41,723 bases of DNA, taken from Lentisphaerota bacterium. GTDB taxonomy: Bacteria; Verrucomicrobiota; Lentisphaeria; Victivallales; Victivallaceae. The notes below the pieces were generated by a model. It did not search any database. It was not told where the DNA came from and worked only from the letters and a program-made list of their open reading frames with translations. The stretch is taken from positions 1 to 41,723 of the forward strand of contig SUVY01000018.1 in the NCBI GenBank assembly GCA_015061775.1. Reading direction: 5' to 3'. The position numbers and the translations under genes were made by a program. The first letter of the stretch is position 1, and each line of letters begins with the position of its first letter. This document shows positions 30,561 through 39,954 of the stretch, piece after piece.

Positions 30561-31706
30561 ATGGATAATCAAACCCCCAATCCCAATGCCTACGACCGTT
30601 CAGGCCGTTACGAGGCGGGACTGGCAAGTCTGGTAAAGAGCCTCAAGTGGGCGTTCGGACTCCTGCTGGTCGCCATCGTCGGTATGCTGATATACTTCTT
30701 CACCTGGGGAGGCTACTTCTCAGTTGAACCCCAGCAGGCGGTCATCGTCCTGCGTTTCGGAAAGGTCATCGAACCCTGCTATACCTCCGGCGGACACTGG
30801 TTCATGCCTTATCCGGTCAACCGTTTTGTGCGCATCCAGACCAATCAGCAGTTTTTCAAGGTCGATTTCATTGCTCCGACGGCGAAAGACGGCTCATTTG
30901 CTCCGGCACTTACTCCCGGACTTGAGGATTACCTCATCACCGGAGACGCCAACATCGTTCACTCAAGCTGGACAGTCGGCTACCGTATCGCCAATCCGGT
31001 CAAGTATTATACCACGCTTTCAACTCCGCTGCGTCCCGTGGATGCCGGCAGAGTCATGCCCGATCCCACCGTCACCGATGCCGACGGCTTCAAGGGCACA
31101 CGCGGACCCCAGACCATGCTGAAAAACAGCTTCCGCAGCGCGGTCATCCGTGCTACCGGAATGTTTAAAGTTGACGAACTGCTCTCATCAGGGCAGGGCA
31201 GATACAGCGAGCAGGTACAGCGTATCTTCACCCAGCTGGTCGAAGAGGCTGACTGCGGAATCGTGGTCGAGAACGTGACCCTCAACCGCATCTATCCTCC
31301 GGGACCGACCCGCGCCGCGTTTGAGGCGGTGACTGCGGCGAGCACCACCCAGTCAACTCTCCGCAATCAGGCTGAGACCTACCGCGTAGAGGTCGAGAAC
31401 GACACTCTTGCCAAGGAGGCAGAACTTCTTGCCGCTGCCCGTACCTACCGCAACCAGCTCGGAGCGACCATCAAAGCTGAGACCAAATATTTCTCAAGCA
31501 TCAATGAGGAGTACTCAAAGAGTGCAAGTCCCTCCACCGTGCTGATGGCACTCTACACCGCAGCTCTCTCTGACGCTATGGATCAGAGCGGCATGACCGG
31601 AGACAAATTCATCCTCGGCAGCCGCGGAAAATCCCGTCAGGTACGTATTCTGCTCTCTCAGGAGCTGAAAAACAGTGAAAACACTCCGAAAGAGGAGAAA
31701 AAATAA
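30561..31706 (+). CDS. HflK-like SPFH protein
   Basis: This 381-residue protein has a polar N-terminus of about 30 residues, an anchor (about 34-54) and an SPFH domain with SVEPQQAVIVLRFGKV and GGHWFMPYPVNRFVRI. A long helical part follows (RNQAETYRVEVENDTLAKEA), matching HflK in layout. A GAAGGAT-type ribosome-binding site precedes the ATG. The P-type ATPase gene begins two bases after its stop, so the SPFH set and the metal pump are translated from one message. Confidence 0.88.
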   Translation: MDNQTPNPNAYDRSGRYEAGLASLVKSLKWAFGLLLVAIVGMLIYFFTWGGYFSVEPQQAVIVLRFGKVIEPCYTSGGHWFMPYPVNRFVRIQTNQQFFKVDFIAPTAKDGSFAPALTPGLEDYLITGDANIVHSSWTVGYRIANPVKYYTTLSTPLRPVDAGRVMPDPTVTDADGFKGTRGPQTMLKNSFRSAVIRATGMFKVDELLSSGQGRYSEQVQRIFTQLVEEADCGIVVENVTLNRIYPPGPTRAAFEAVTAASTTQSTLRNQAETYRVEVENDTLAKEAELLAAARTYRNQLGATIKAETKYFSSINEEYSKSASPSTVLMALYTAALSDAMDQSGMTGDKFILGSRGKSRQVRILLSQELKNSENTPKEEKK

Positions 31707-31708
31707 AA

Positions 31709-33781
31709 ATGTCTCAGGATAAGCACACCCACAACTGCAACTGCGGCCACGACCACGGACATGACCATTGCTCCTGCGGTCACGATCACGAACACAGCCA
31801 CGACCACAAGCATGAGCACTGCTCCTGCGGTCACGAGCACAAGATGGACAGCACCTGTATCTGCGGTCACGACCACAAGGCTGAGGCCGGAGTCGGACAC
31901 GACCGCGCCATGGGCAGAATAGCATTCGCCATCGTCGGAGGTATCCTGACGGTGAACAGCTTTGTTCTGCAATGGCTGCTTCCTTCACAGGAGACTGCCT
32001 GGCAGCTCAACGCCCTCTTCGGAGCGTTTATCCTTGCTTTCCCGATCATCATGACTGCGGTCAAGGATCTGATCAAGGGCAAAGTCTATATGAACGAGCT
32101 CGTTGCTCTCGCCATTCTTGCAGCTCTCTCTGACGGAGACTTTCAGGCGGCGGGCATCATCGCCTTCTTCCTGCTCATCACCATCATCATCGAGACCCGC
32201 ACCGCGAGCGGAGCTCAGAAATCCATCGAGGAGTTGATCAAACTTACTCCCAACACTGCCCGCAGGGTCAAGGATGGAGTTGAGACCGAAGTCGCGGCGA
32301 CCGAGCTTGCAGTCGGCGACATCATCCGCGTCCGTCCCGGAGAGAACTTCCCGGTCGATGCGAAAATCGTGTCAGGTGAAAGTACCGTCAACCAGGCCTC
32401 CATCACCGGAGAGTCGATTCCGGTCGAAAAGAGTGTCGGCAGCGACGTGTTCGCCGGAACCCAGAACCTCACCGGTCTCGTCGATCTCGAAGTCACCCGC
32501 GTCGGAGAGGATACCACTCTCGGAAAAGTCAAAGATATGATCCTTCAGGCTGAGTCCAGCCGTACTCCGGTGGTGCGTATCATCGACCGTTACGCCGGAT
32601 ACTATACTCCGACCGTGCTGATGGTCGCGGCGGTCACCTGGTGGTTCACCGAGGATATCAGCAACGTTATCGCGTTTCTCGTCATCGCCTGTCCCTGTTC
32701 GATCGTGCTTGCCACTCCGACAGCGGTGGTCGCGGCGGTCGCGGCGGCGGCGCGTCTCGGAATCTTTATCAAAAACATCGCCCACCTCGAGCTCGCCTCA
32801 AAGATCACGAGTTTTGTGTTCGATAAAACCGGAACCCTTACCGACGGATTGCTTTCAGTAGTGAAACTTCAGCCGGTCGAGGGAGTCTCTCCTGCCGAGC
32901 TGCTCAAGTCAGCCGCTTCGATCGAGCGTTTCAGCAACCACCCGACCGCGGTCGCCATCCAGAAGCTCGCGGATGAGGCACAGATTCCGCTCGACGACGC
33001 CGAGAACTTCACCGAGGTCCACGGCCGCGGAGTCACCGCAACTGTCAACGGAGAGCTCGTTCTGGTCGGCAGAGCCAACTGGATGAGCGAACAGGGAATC
33101 GCTGTTCCTGAAAACAATAATGATGACGCCGACGGAATGAGTGTCGTCTATGTCGGAAAAGCCGGAAAACTTCTCGGCTGGATAGGTTTCCGCGACAAGA
33201 TCAGAAAAGAGGCTCCTGAAATGCTCAGCGAGCTGCGCCGTCAGGGAGTCCGTTACTGCGCCATGGTCACCGGAGACCGTCAGTCAGTTGCCCAGGCGGT
33301 TGCCGGTCAGCTGCAGATAGATGAGTTCCGCAGTGAGTGCCTGCCGCAGGGCAAGGTCGAGTTCGTTGAGAACGTCAAAAAGACCAGCCGCGTGGCGGTG
33401 GTCGGAGACGGTGTCAACGACGCTCCTGCGCTCGCCGCCGGAGACCTCGGTATCGCCATGGGAGCCATCGGCAGCGATGTCGCGGTCAACAGCGCAAGCA
33501 TCGCTCTGATGACTAACGATTTGAGACGTATTGCAGTGCTGGTCTATCTCTCGCGCAAGTCGCAGATGATCATCAATCAGAACCTGCTTTTCGGTATGCT
33601 GTTCGTTTTCGGAGGAATGATCCTCTCGGTCATCGGCGCCATGAGTCCGATCTGGGCGGCGGTGTTCCATGCCGGAAGCACACTTATAATAATCTTCAAC
33701 AGTGCGCGCCTCGTCCGCACCGGAGAAGAACTTACATTGGAAGATGGCCTTGCCAAGGATGATACAAAGGAGAATGAATAA
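31709..33781 (+). CDS. Heavy-metal P1B-type ATPase with CxCGHxH-repeat N-terminus
   Basis: The 690-residue pump carries the metal-binding head CNCGHDH, CSCGHDH, CSCGHEH and CICGHDH (residues 10-56), rich in His and Asp, in place of a ferredoxin-like domain. Then come TGES (233-236), the CPC membrane motif (328-330), phosphorylation site DKTGT (D372), the HP motif (411-412) and GDGVNDAP (566-573). CPC with an HP locus indicates a soft or transition-metal exporter. The last helix reads HAGST (654-658), where Zn/Cd pumps usually have an Asp and Co/Ni-type pumps have HEGxT. The metal may be Zn, Cd, Co or Ni; copper is less likely. The start lies two bases after the HflK-like stop. Confidence 0.93.
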   Translation: MSQDKHTHNCNCGHDHGHDHCSCGHDHEHSHDHKHEHCSCGHEHKMDSTCICGHDHKAEAGVGHDRAMGRIAFAIVGGILTVNSFVLQWLLPSQETAWQLNALFGAFILAFPIIMTAVKDLIKGKVYMNELVALAILAALSDGDFQAAGIIAFFLLITIIIETRTASGAQKSIEELIKLTPNTARRVKDGVETEVAATELAVGDIIRVRPGENFPVDAKIVSGESTVNQASITGESIPVEKSVGSDVFAGTQNLTGLVDLEVTRVGEDTTLGKVKDMILQAESSRTPVVRIIDRYAGYYTPTVLMVAAVTWWFTEDISNVIAFLVIACPCSIVLATPTAVVAAVAAAARLGIFIKNIAHLELASKITSFVFDKTGTLTDGLLSVVKLQPVEGVSPAELLKSAASIERFSNHPTAVAIQKLADEAQIPLDDAENFTEVHGRGVTATVNGELVLVGRANWMSEQGIAVPENNNDDADGMSVVYVGKAGKLLGWIGFRDKIRKEAPEMLSELRRQGVRYCAMVTGDRQSVAQAVAGQLQIDEFRSECLPQGKVEFVENVKKTSRVAVVGDGVNDAPALAAGDLGIAMGAIGSDVAVNSASIALMTNDLRRIAVLVYLSRKSQMIINQNLLFGMLFVFGGMILSVIGAMSPIWAAVFHAGSTLIIIFNSARLVRTGEELTLEDGLAKDDTKENE

Positions 33782-33784
33782 ACT

Positions 33785-34939
33785 ATGGCTGAATTGGAAA
33801 CAGTAGTCAGTGCAGTCGGTCTGACCAAAGAGTTCCGCGACTTCTGGGGACGCCCCAAAGCCCGCGCGGTCAACGATATTGATTTTGAGATAAAACAGGG
33901 CGAAGTGGTCGGACTTCTCGGTCCCAACGGTTCCGGAAAATCCACCACGGTCAAGATGCTTCTCGGTCTGCTCTATCCCACAGGAGGACGTCTCTCCGTA
34001 TTCGGACGCAGCCCCCGCGCGGTCGAGACCAAGCGTGAGATAGGATATCTTCCTGAGGATTCCTACCTCTACAAATACCTCACTGCCGAAGAGACGCTCG
34101 ACTTTTTCGGTTCACTCTTCAATCTTTCAGCTGCCGACCGCAAACAGCGTATCGATCAGCTGCTCGACATGGTAGGTCTTGCCCATGCCCGCCGCCGCCG
34201 GGTCGGAGAGTTTTCCAAAGGAATGGCTCGCCGTATCGGTCTCGCACAGGCGATGATCAATGACCCTGCGTTCCTGATCCTCGATGAGCCGACCAGCGGA
34301 CTCGATCCCCTCGGCTGCAAAGAGGTCAAAGATCTTATCCTTGCCCTCAAGAAACGCGGCAAGACTGTCCTTATCACCAGCCATCTGCTGAGCGATATCG
34401 AGGACGTCTGCGACCGCGTCATCATCCTCTACGGAGGCAAGATCCGCGCTACTGGAAGCCTCAATGAGCTGCTGACCGTCTCTGATGCCAACCGCATCAC
34501 CACTCCGGAGCTCAAACCCGAAGTGATGACCCGTCTGATGCAGCTGCTCCGCGAGAACCTCAGCGAGAATGAGTTCAAGGTGGATCACCCGCGCCGTACC
34601 CTCGAGGAGTTCTTCCTCGATGTTATCGCGACTGCCAAACGTGACAGTATCGAGACCGCCGGAGTCGTTTCCGGAGGAAAGATCGCGGATTATCTCTCAA
34701 GCGAGGACAAAAACTCTGTTCTTGAGCAGCTTGCGTCCGATGCTCCCAAAGCCGAACCCAAGGTCGAGGAGAAAGCCGCTGCTCCCGAGCGCGACGTCAA
34801 CGCTGAACTTGAAAAGCTCACAACTGAAGTCAAAGCTGAGGAGAAAGCCGAAGCCGCTCCTGAAGAGAAAAAGGTTGACCTCTCTGAGGCCGACGCCCGT
34901 CTGAACGATCTGCTCAAGTCTGCGGAGAAAGACAAATGA
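33785..34939 (+). CDS. ABC transporter ATP-binding protein
   Basis: The 384-residue ATPase has Walker A GPNGSGKST (46-54), signature FSKGM (143-147), Walker B FLILDEP (163-169), a D-loop SGLDP and the H-loop in ITSHLLSDIEDVCDR. It belongs to the single-domain exporter group with CcmA/NatA-type ATPases. The C-terminal 85 residues are an Ala/Glu/Lys-rich, probably unstructured extension ending in a short helix. Its partner permease overlaps by four bases. Substrate unknown. Confidence 0.93.
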   Translation: MAELETVVSAVGLTKEFRDFWGRPKARAVNDIDFEIKQGEVVGLLGPNGSGKSTTVKMLLGLLYPTGGRLSVFGRSPRAVETKREIGYLPEDSYLYKYLTAEETLDFFGSLFNLSAADRKQRIDQLLDMVGLAHARRRRVGEFSKGMARRIGLAQAMINDPAFLILDEPTSGLDPLGCKEVKDLILALKKRGKTVLITSHLLSDIEDVCDRVIILYGGKIRATGSLNELLTVSDANRITTPELKPEVMTRLMQLLRENLSENEFKVDHPRRTLEEFFLDVIATAKRDSIETAGVVSGGKIADYLSSEDKNSVLEQLASDAPKAEPKVEEKAAAPERDVNAELEKLTTEVKAEEKAEAAPEEKKVDLSEADARLNDLLKSAEKDK

Positions 34940-36366
34940 GAGCATTTTTCGCCATAGCGCACCTCACTTTGCGACATGCATTGAGGTCACATATCTTTCA
35001 ACTTCTGCTGCTGGTCCTGCTGCTGGCGGTGGTGTTCATTCCGGGAACGGTCGGAGCCGGTACGGCATCAGACTTCATCCGGGTGACGCTGCTTTACAGT
35101 CTTTCAGGAGTCAGCCTCATACTTGCGCTGTCGAGTCTCTGGCTCGGCTGTTACACCATGACTCATGATGTTGACAGTTATCAGCTGCACATGATCACCT
35201 CCAAGCCGGTTTCCCGCGTAACCATCTGGCTCGCAAAATGGGTCGGAGTCAATGTGATAAACCTGCTGCTGCTCTTTCTTGCATCGGCAGTCATCTTCGT
35301 CATTATCCAGTACCGTTTCGCCAACAGCGAATTTGCTCCTGCTGAAAAGGAGAAGATCCGCAATGAGGTGCTGGTGGGCAGACGCAGCTATCTTGCGTCC
35401 AAGCCGGATTATGAAGCACAGGTTCGTGAGCGCACCAAACAGATGATCGCCCGTCTGCAGTCTCAGGGAGTCAAGCTTGAACTGACTCCTGAGGTGCTCG
35501 ACAAGATGCAGAAGGCAGCCCGTCTCGAGGTGGTATCAGGAGACTCTGAACTCAAAGTCGGCAAAGTCCGCGCGTGGGTGTTTGAGAATCTTCCTGAAAA
35601 GATCGAAAAACCGGTGTTCTTCCGCTACCGTCCGTACATCGACAAAGTTGCGAGCGAAGGCCAGCGCGTCACCCGCGTGCAGGTTCTTGCCGGACTTCCC
35701 CGCGCGGTCAATGCCGGAGAGCAGAACCAGAATATTTTCAACGATGACAAAAGCAGCTACAACGTCTTCTATAACGCTCTCTCTGCTATTCCTGAGCAGG
35801 TTCAGTCTGGAGAGTTCCATGAGAAGGTGCTGCGTCCTGAGTGGAACATCGTCTCTCCGGACAACAAGATATTCGTTGCAGTCTTCAACGGCGACCCCAA
35901 GGGAGGTACTCAGTTCTACCAGCCCGCCGACGGTCCCAAACTGCTTATTGAGGAGTGCGGATTCTTCTCCAACTATATGCGTGCGGTCACGGTCATCGCT
36001 ATCGAGCTGCTGATCCTGTCAGGTCTTGCCTGCGCGTTCGGAGGATGTATGTCCATGCCGACAGCCATCTTCGTCGTCGTAAGCTATCTGCTCTTCGGAA
36101 GTTTCGCCGTGTTCATGACCGGACTTGATTATCTCTCCGGAACCGCCGATCACGTCGGAGTGTTTATTTCCAAACTCATCCTCACCGTGGTCATTCCGCT
36201 CCAGGCATTCGAGGCTACCGGTCCCGTTGCCGGAGGAGAGCTTATCGAGTGGAGCCGCATAGCCTATCTCGGATTTCACTATTTTATCTGCCGCGCCGTG
36301 CCGATCTTCATTTTCGGCATCTGGATGTACCGCAAGCGTGAACTGGGGTTGATTATCCGAAAATGA
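34936..36366 (+). CDS. ABC-2-type transporter permease with large extracytoplasmic insert
   Basis: This 476-residue membrane protein has about three hydrophobic segments in the first 120 residues, a soluble insert (about 125-335) containing a charged helical stretch (EKEKIRNEVLVGRRSYLA onward) and about four segments at the end. This resembles ABC-2 permeases of NosY type. The ATGA start overlaps the ATPase gene, and its own stop overlaps the next start, so the three are tightly coupled. Cargo unknown. Confidence 0.85.
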   Translation: MRAFFAIAHLTLRHALRSHIFQLLLLVLLLAVVFIPGTVGAGTASDFIRVTLLYSLSGVSLILALSSLWLGCYTMTHDVDSYQLHMITSKPVSRVTIWLAKWVGVNVINLLLLFLASAVIFVIIQYRFANSEFAPAEKEKIRNEVLVGRRSYLASKPDYEAQVRERTKQMIARLQSQGVKLELTPEVLDKMQKAARLEVVSGDSELKVGKVRAWVFENLPEKIEKPVFFRYRPYIDKVASEGQRVTRVQVLAGLPRAVNAGEQNQNIFNDDKSSYNVFYNALSAIPEQVQSGEFHEKVLRPEWNIVSPDNKIFVAVFNGDPKGGTQFYQPADGPKLLIEECGFFSNYMRAVTVIAIELLILSGLACAFGGCMSMPTAIFVVVSYLLFGSFAVFMTGLDYLSGTADHVGVFISKLILTVVIPLQAFEATGPVAGGELIEWSRIAYLGFHYFICRAVPIFIFGIWMYRKRELGLIIRK

Positions 36367-37979
36367 GTAAATTCCGAACAATAGTAATGTACGTCGTCCT
36401 GATCGCGGTGAGTATTGTGCTGCTCGCCGGAGTGCGCTATACTGAGCGCAAACTTGACGATCAGGTAGCCGAGCACAAATTGCGTTTTACCGGTGAGATC
36501 AAGAATGCGCCTCCGATGGTGGCATTCACCACGGTGGCATTGGGAAGTTTCCGCGGACTGGTTGCCGACTTGCTGTGGCTGAGATCGAACTCTCTCCAGC
36601 AGAAGGGCAACTACTTTGAGATGGTTCAGCTTGCCCGCTGGATCGTCGATCTGCAGCCGAGCTTCTCAGGAGCAACATCGTATCTTGCCTGGAATATGTC
36701 CTACAATATATCCGTCACCTGCTCGGAGTTTCCCGACCGCTGGAGATGGGTGAATGAGGCTATCAAGCTCGTCCGCGACAAGGCTCTGGATTACAACCCC
36801 GAGGACCCCGAGCTCTACCGCGAGCTTGCCTGGACCTATTTCCACAAACTCGGAAACATCCTCGACGATGCCAACTTGTACTACAAGAACCGCCTCGCGG
36901 TCGAGATGTATTCAGTTCTGGGAACCAACTATCCTGACTGGAAGACGCTTGCTTCCGCTCCGGAAACGCTCCGTGAGTTTGAGAAGAAGTATCCCCAGGA
37001 TCACATTTTCTGGCAGGCGCTGAAGTCCGCCGGCTATGAGAATTACGATGAGCTGTATAAGGCTTACAAGAGCGGAAATCCCGTGCAGCTGCCTAAAAAG
37101 TTCCTCGATGAGCTCGGCAGCGACGACAAGCTCAAAACTGATCTTGACAACTATTTCCGCGCCCAGCTTCTGCGCGATGCGCTCAAGCTCGATCCCAAAC
37201 GCATCGTCAAACAACACGAGAAATACGGAGCGATGGATTGGCGTACTCCTGAGGCCCACGCTATCTACTGGGCTGAACTCGGAATTGAGAAATCTCCGCG
37301 CGGAGAGGATCTCAAATGCGCCCGTATCATCACCCAGGCACTCTATGAGGCGTTCCGTTCCGGACGTCTGCTGATGATCGATGAAAAGGATATGGAAAAC
37401 ATTCAGGTCATTCCGAACCTCGATCTGGTCGATTCCGTTTACAAGACTTTCTGGGACACCCAGAAGGTTTACGATCCGGATTCAGGAGCCTATTCAACAT
37501 TCCGCAGTGCGCGTATCAACTTTATGAAAGAGGCGATATCCATCCTCTACAACTACGGTCAGTTCAAGAAAGCTGAGGAGTATTACCACAAACTTGTCGC
37601 CGAAGACGGCAAGAAGCCTCCGCTTGAGCAGTTCGTCGTTCAGGAGTGGACTGAGCGTGTCAAAAACGCCAGCGTCAAACGCGCGAGCGAGATCGTCAGC
37701 GGACTTATTTTCCGCAGCATAAACTATCTGCTTTACAACGACCACGATGCCGCCGTCGCCCAGGAGCGCATGGCACGCACCGTTTACCGCAACTACATGA
37801 AGGAGTTCGGAGACAGCGAGCGCACCAAGCTTCCTCCGTACAACCGCATGAAGAGCGTAGTCGTCAATGCCTGGCTGCTCAATCTGCCTCCGCAGCTTGC
37901 CCAGGCACTCAAGGCAAAAATCGAGTCTGAGCAGAACGAAAGCAGACTTGAAAAGCAGATTTTTGAAAAGAAAAAGTAA
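36363..37979 (+). CDS. Membrane-anchored TPR-like protein
   Basis: This 538-residue protein has one N-terminal membrane anchor (about 7-24) and a long helical body. A conserved-looking segment FRGLVADLLWLRSNSLQQKGNY is followed by helices resembling tetratricopeptide units (LDYNPEDPELYRELAWTY; FKKAEEYYHKLVAEDG). The specific function is unknown, but its ATGA overlap with the permease suggests an accessory role in the same transporter. The body would lie outside the inner membrane if the anchor is an uncleaved signal. Confidence 0.75.
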   Translation: MSKFRTIVMYVVLIAVSIVLLAGVRYTERKLDDQVAEHKLRFTGEIKNAPPMVAFTTVALGSFRGLVADLLWLRSNSLQQKGNYFEMVQLARWIVDLQPSFSGATSYLAWNMSYNISVTCSEFPDRWRWVNEAIKLVRDKALDYNPEDPELYRELAWTYFHKLGNILDDANLYYKNRLAVEMYSVLGTNYPDWKTLASAPETLREFEKKYPQDHIFWQALKSAGYENYDELYKAYKSGNPVQLPKKFLDELGSDDKLKTDLDNYFRAQLLRDALKLDPKRIVKQHEKYGAMDWRTPEAHAIYWAELGIEKSPRGEDLKCARIITQALYEAFRSGRLLMIDEKDMENIQVIPNLDLVDSVYKTFWDTQKVYDPDSGAYSTFRSARINFMKEAISILYNYGQFKKAEEYYHKLVAEDGKKPPLEQFVVQEWTERVKNASVKRASEIVSGLIFRSINYLLYNDHDAAVAQERMARTVYRNYMKEFGDSERTKLPPYNRMKSVVVNAWLLNLPPQLAQALKAKIESEQNESRLEKQIFEKKK

Positions 37980-37990
37980 TTTTTGGAAGT

Positions 37991-38021
37991 TCCCGGAGCG
38001 GCAAAGGGGATCGCTCCGGGA
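37991..38021 (+). other. Intercistronic hairpin without T-run
   Basis: TCCCGGAGCG pairs with CGCTCCGGGA, loop about 11 nt, 12 bp after the TPR gene stop. A TATAAT (38027-38032) follows but has no good -35 box. It may be an mRNA processing or partial termination point that divides the long operon in two. Confidence 0.5.
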
Positions 38022-38050
38022 TAAAGTATAATTGAAAGAGAGTATTTAAA

Positions 38051-39319
38051 TTGGAGGATTGGTTCCTATTTGGCGGAAGTGTTGCAACTGCAATGCTTGT
38101 GTCGCACATTTGTTCGCTTCTTGAAGCGTCATTTTTAAGTATAACTCCCAGCCAGCTGGCTGATATGCGGGTCCGCTATCCGAACGCAGGAAAAGTTGCG
38201 CTTGAATTGAAACGCAATATTTCGCGTCCGCTTGCAGTGATCCTGATAATAAATACGGCTGCTCACACCATCGGAGCAACTATCGCAGGAGCGAGCCTTG
38301 ATGCCATCTGCCACGGTTCGCCCAAGCATGCCACGTACATGGCATTGTTTTCCCTCGCATTCACGCTGCTGATGATCCAGTACACCGAGCTGCTTCCCAA
38401 AACTCTCGGATGCCGTTTCAATATATCCATTGTGAGGATCACCGCGATCCCGATGAGCTTTACGGTGAAGTTGTTTTTGCCTGTCATCTGGCTGACCGAC
38501 ATTTTCAACCGTCCGTTCGAGCGCAAGAAAGGGGGACATGCTCCTACTGCTACCGAGGAGATATCCGCGCTTGCGGCAATGGCGCGCAGTTCACAGATGA
38601 TATCGCGCTATCAGGAGCGTATCATCAAAATGGTTCCCAATCTCTCCCAGCGCACCGCGCAAAGCGTGATGATCGAGGCTGAAAATATCTCTTTCATTGA
38701 TGCTAAACTCTCTCTCGCTGACGCCTTGACCATTACCGGAAGGGATTTCCACACCCGTTATCCCATCTGCGAGAATGGAGATATAAACAAAGTTCTCGGC
38801 TACGTCAATATCAAGGAGCTGGTCACCGTCCAGCGCAGCCATACCGGAGCGATGACCGTCAAGGATATCATGCGTCCGATATCGTTTGTCCGCCCTGACG
38901 ATACAGCTTCCGAGCTGCTCGAAGGCTTTGCCAGCCGCCATTGCCACATGATGATCGTGAGAAGTAAGGATAAAAAGACCCTCGGTCTTGTCACTCTTGA
39001 AGATATAGTTGAGGAGCTTATTGGAGATCTCGACGATGAGTTCGATCCGCTTCCGCGCACCTTCTACTCTCCCGGAGAGTTTGTCTGGGTGGTCGGCGGC
39101 GGAGTTCCCATGACCCTGCTTGCGCGCGATACTGCTCTTGATCTGCCGCACCGCACTGAGCCTGCAGCGGTCTGGATCGCGTGCCAGCTCGACCGTCCCG
39201 CCAGGGTCGGAGACGTGCTGCGCTACCGCAACGCGGAGTTTTCCGTCCGCAAAATGCGCCGCCATCAGGTGTGGGAGTTCAATGTTAAACGAATAACAAG
39301 TGAGGATGAGCAGCAATGA
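38051..39319 (+). CDS. CNNM/CorC-type CBS-domain membrane protein
   Basis: The 422-residue protein has a DUF21/CNNM transmembrane domain (about 10-145), a CBS-domain pair (about 205-325; KDIMRPISFVRPDDTASELL and VTLEDIVEELIGDLDDEFD) and a C-terminal CorC_HlyC domain (about 335-418). Members take part in magnesium or other divalent-cation transport. The TTG start at 38051 uses a GAAAGAGAG upstream; an alternative ATG lies at 38093, but it would clip the first membrane helix. The next gene overlaps by four bases. Together with the MgtC-like gene it points to divalent-cation handling in this half of the operon. Confidence 0.87.
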   Translation: MEDWFLFGGSVATAMLVSHICSLLEASFLSITPSQLADMRVRYPNAGKVALELKRNISRPLAVILIINTAAHTIGATIAGASLDAICHGSPKHATYMALFSLAFTLLMIQYTELLPKTLGCRFNISIVRITAIPMSFTVKLFLPVIWLTDIFNRPFERKKGGHAPTATEEISALAAMARSSQMISRYQERIIKMVPNLSQRTAQSVMIEAENISFIDAKLSLADALTITGRDFHTRYPICENGDINKVLGYVNIKELVTVQRSHTGAMTVKDIMRPISFVRPDDTASELLEGFASRHCHMMIVRSKDKKTLGLVTLEDIVEELIGDLDDEFDPLPRTFYSPGEFVWVVGGGVPMTLLARDTALDLPHRTEPAAVWIACQLDRPARVGDVLRYRNAEFSVRKMRRHQVWEFNVKRITSEDEQQ

Positions 39320-39954
39320 AAAAACGCACTTTGATCATCGGTTCCGTCATCTGTTTTTTGACAATGCTCGTATCCGGATGTGCTGACTTTGAGTACACCG
39401 GAAGAAGTTTCGATCCTATTCCGGAAGGTACTGCGATCGCCTGGCACAGCAAAGCTAATCCCGTTCCTTCCGGAAAGTACCGCATCATAGGACGCGGAGT
39501 CCTCCGATACAAAATCGGAGAGTATGACAGCTACGACGTCGAAGAGATCATGCTCGATGAAGCGCGCCGCCACGGAGCCGATGCTGTCATGCTCCAGGCG
39601 ACATTCAATGATATCGAAGGAGATTATAAGACAGATATAAGCAACGACGCAGCCCGTGCTCCAGCTCCGAAGCCGGGATTGGCAAAGATGGCGGACGGAA
39701 CAAAAGTTCCGGTGAACTCTTTCGGAAAAGAGGTCAAGCTCACCGGAGCCGCAAACACCACCAAAAAAAATGTGGTCTATGCCGTGTTTTACAAAAATGC
39801 CGCCGCCGTGCAGAAACTCATCGAGTCCCAGCCGGTCAGGATGATGCAGACCAAGGAAAAACCGTCCGCATCTGCCGGAAAGAGTGATGCCGCAAAAAAG
39901 GCATCCACAGATAAAAAAACAGAGACTGCACCGGAAAAGAGGGCTGAAAAATGA
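39316..39954 (+). CDS. Putative lipoprotein, unknown function
   Basis: The 212-residue product has a lipoprotein signal with lipobox LVSGC (cysteine at about 22). The mature region YRIIGRGVLRYKIGEYDS and MLDEARRHGADAVMLQ resembles small envelope proteins with a YbjQ-like or ligand-sensing alpha/beta unit, but I do not recognise a named family. The C-terminal 40 residues are Lys/Ala/Glu-rich. ATGA overlaps occur on both sides, coupling it to the CNNM-like and MgtC-like genes. Confidence 0.78.
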   Translation: MKKRTLIIGSVICFLTMLVSGCADFEYTGRSFDPIPEGTAIAWHSKANPVPSGKYRIIGRGVLRYKIGEYDSYDVEEIMLDEARRHGADAVMLQATFNDIEGDYKTDISNDAARAPAPKPGLAKMADGTKVPVNSFGKEVKLTGAANTTKKNVVYAVFYKNAAAVQKLIESQPVRMMQTKEKPSASAGKSDAAKKASTDKKTETAPEKRAEK

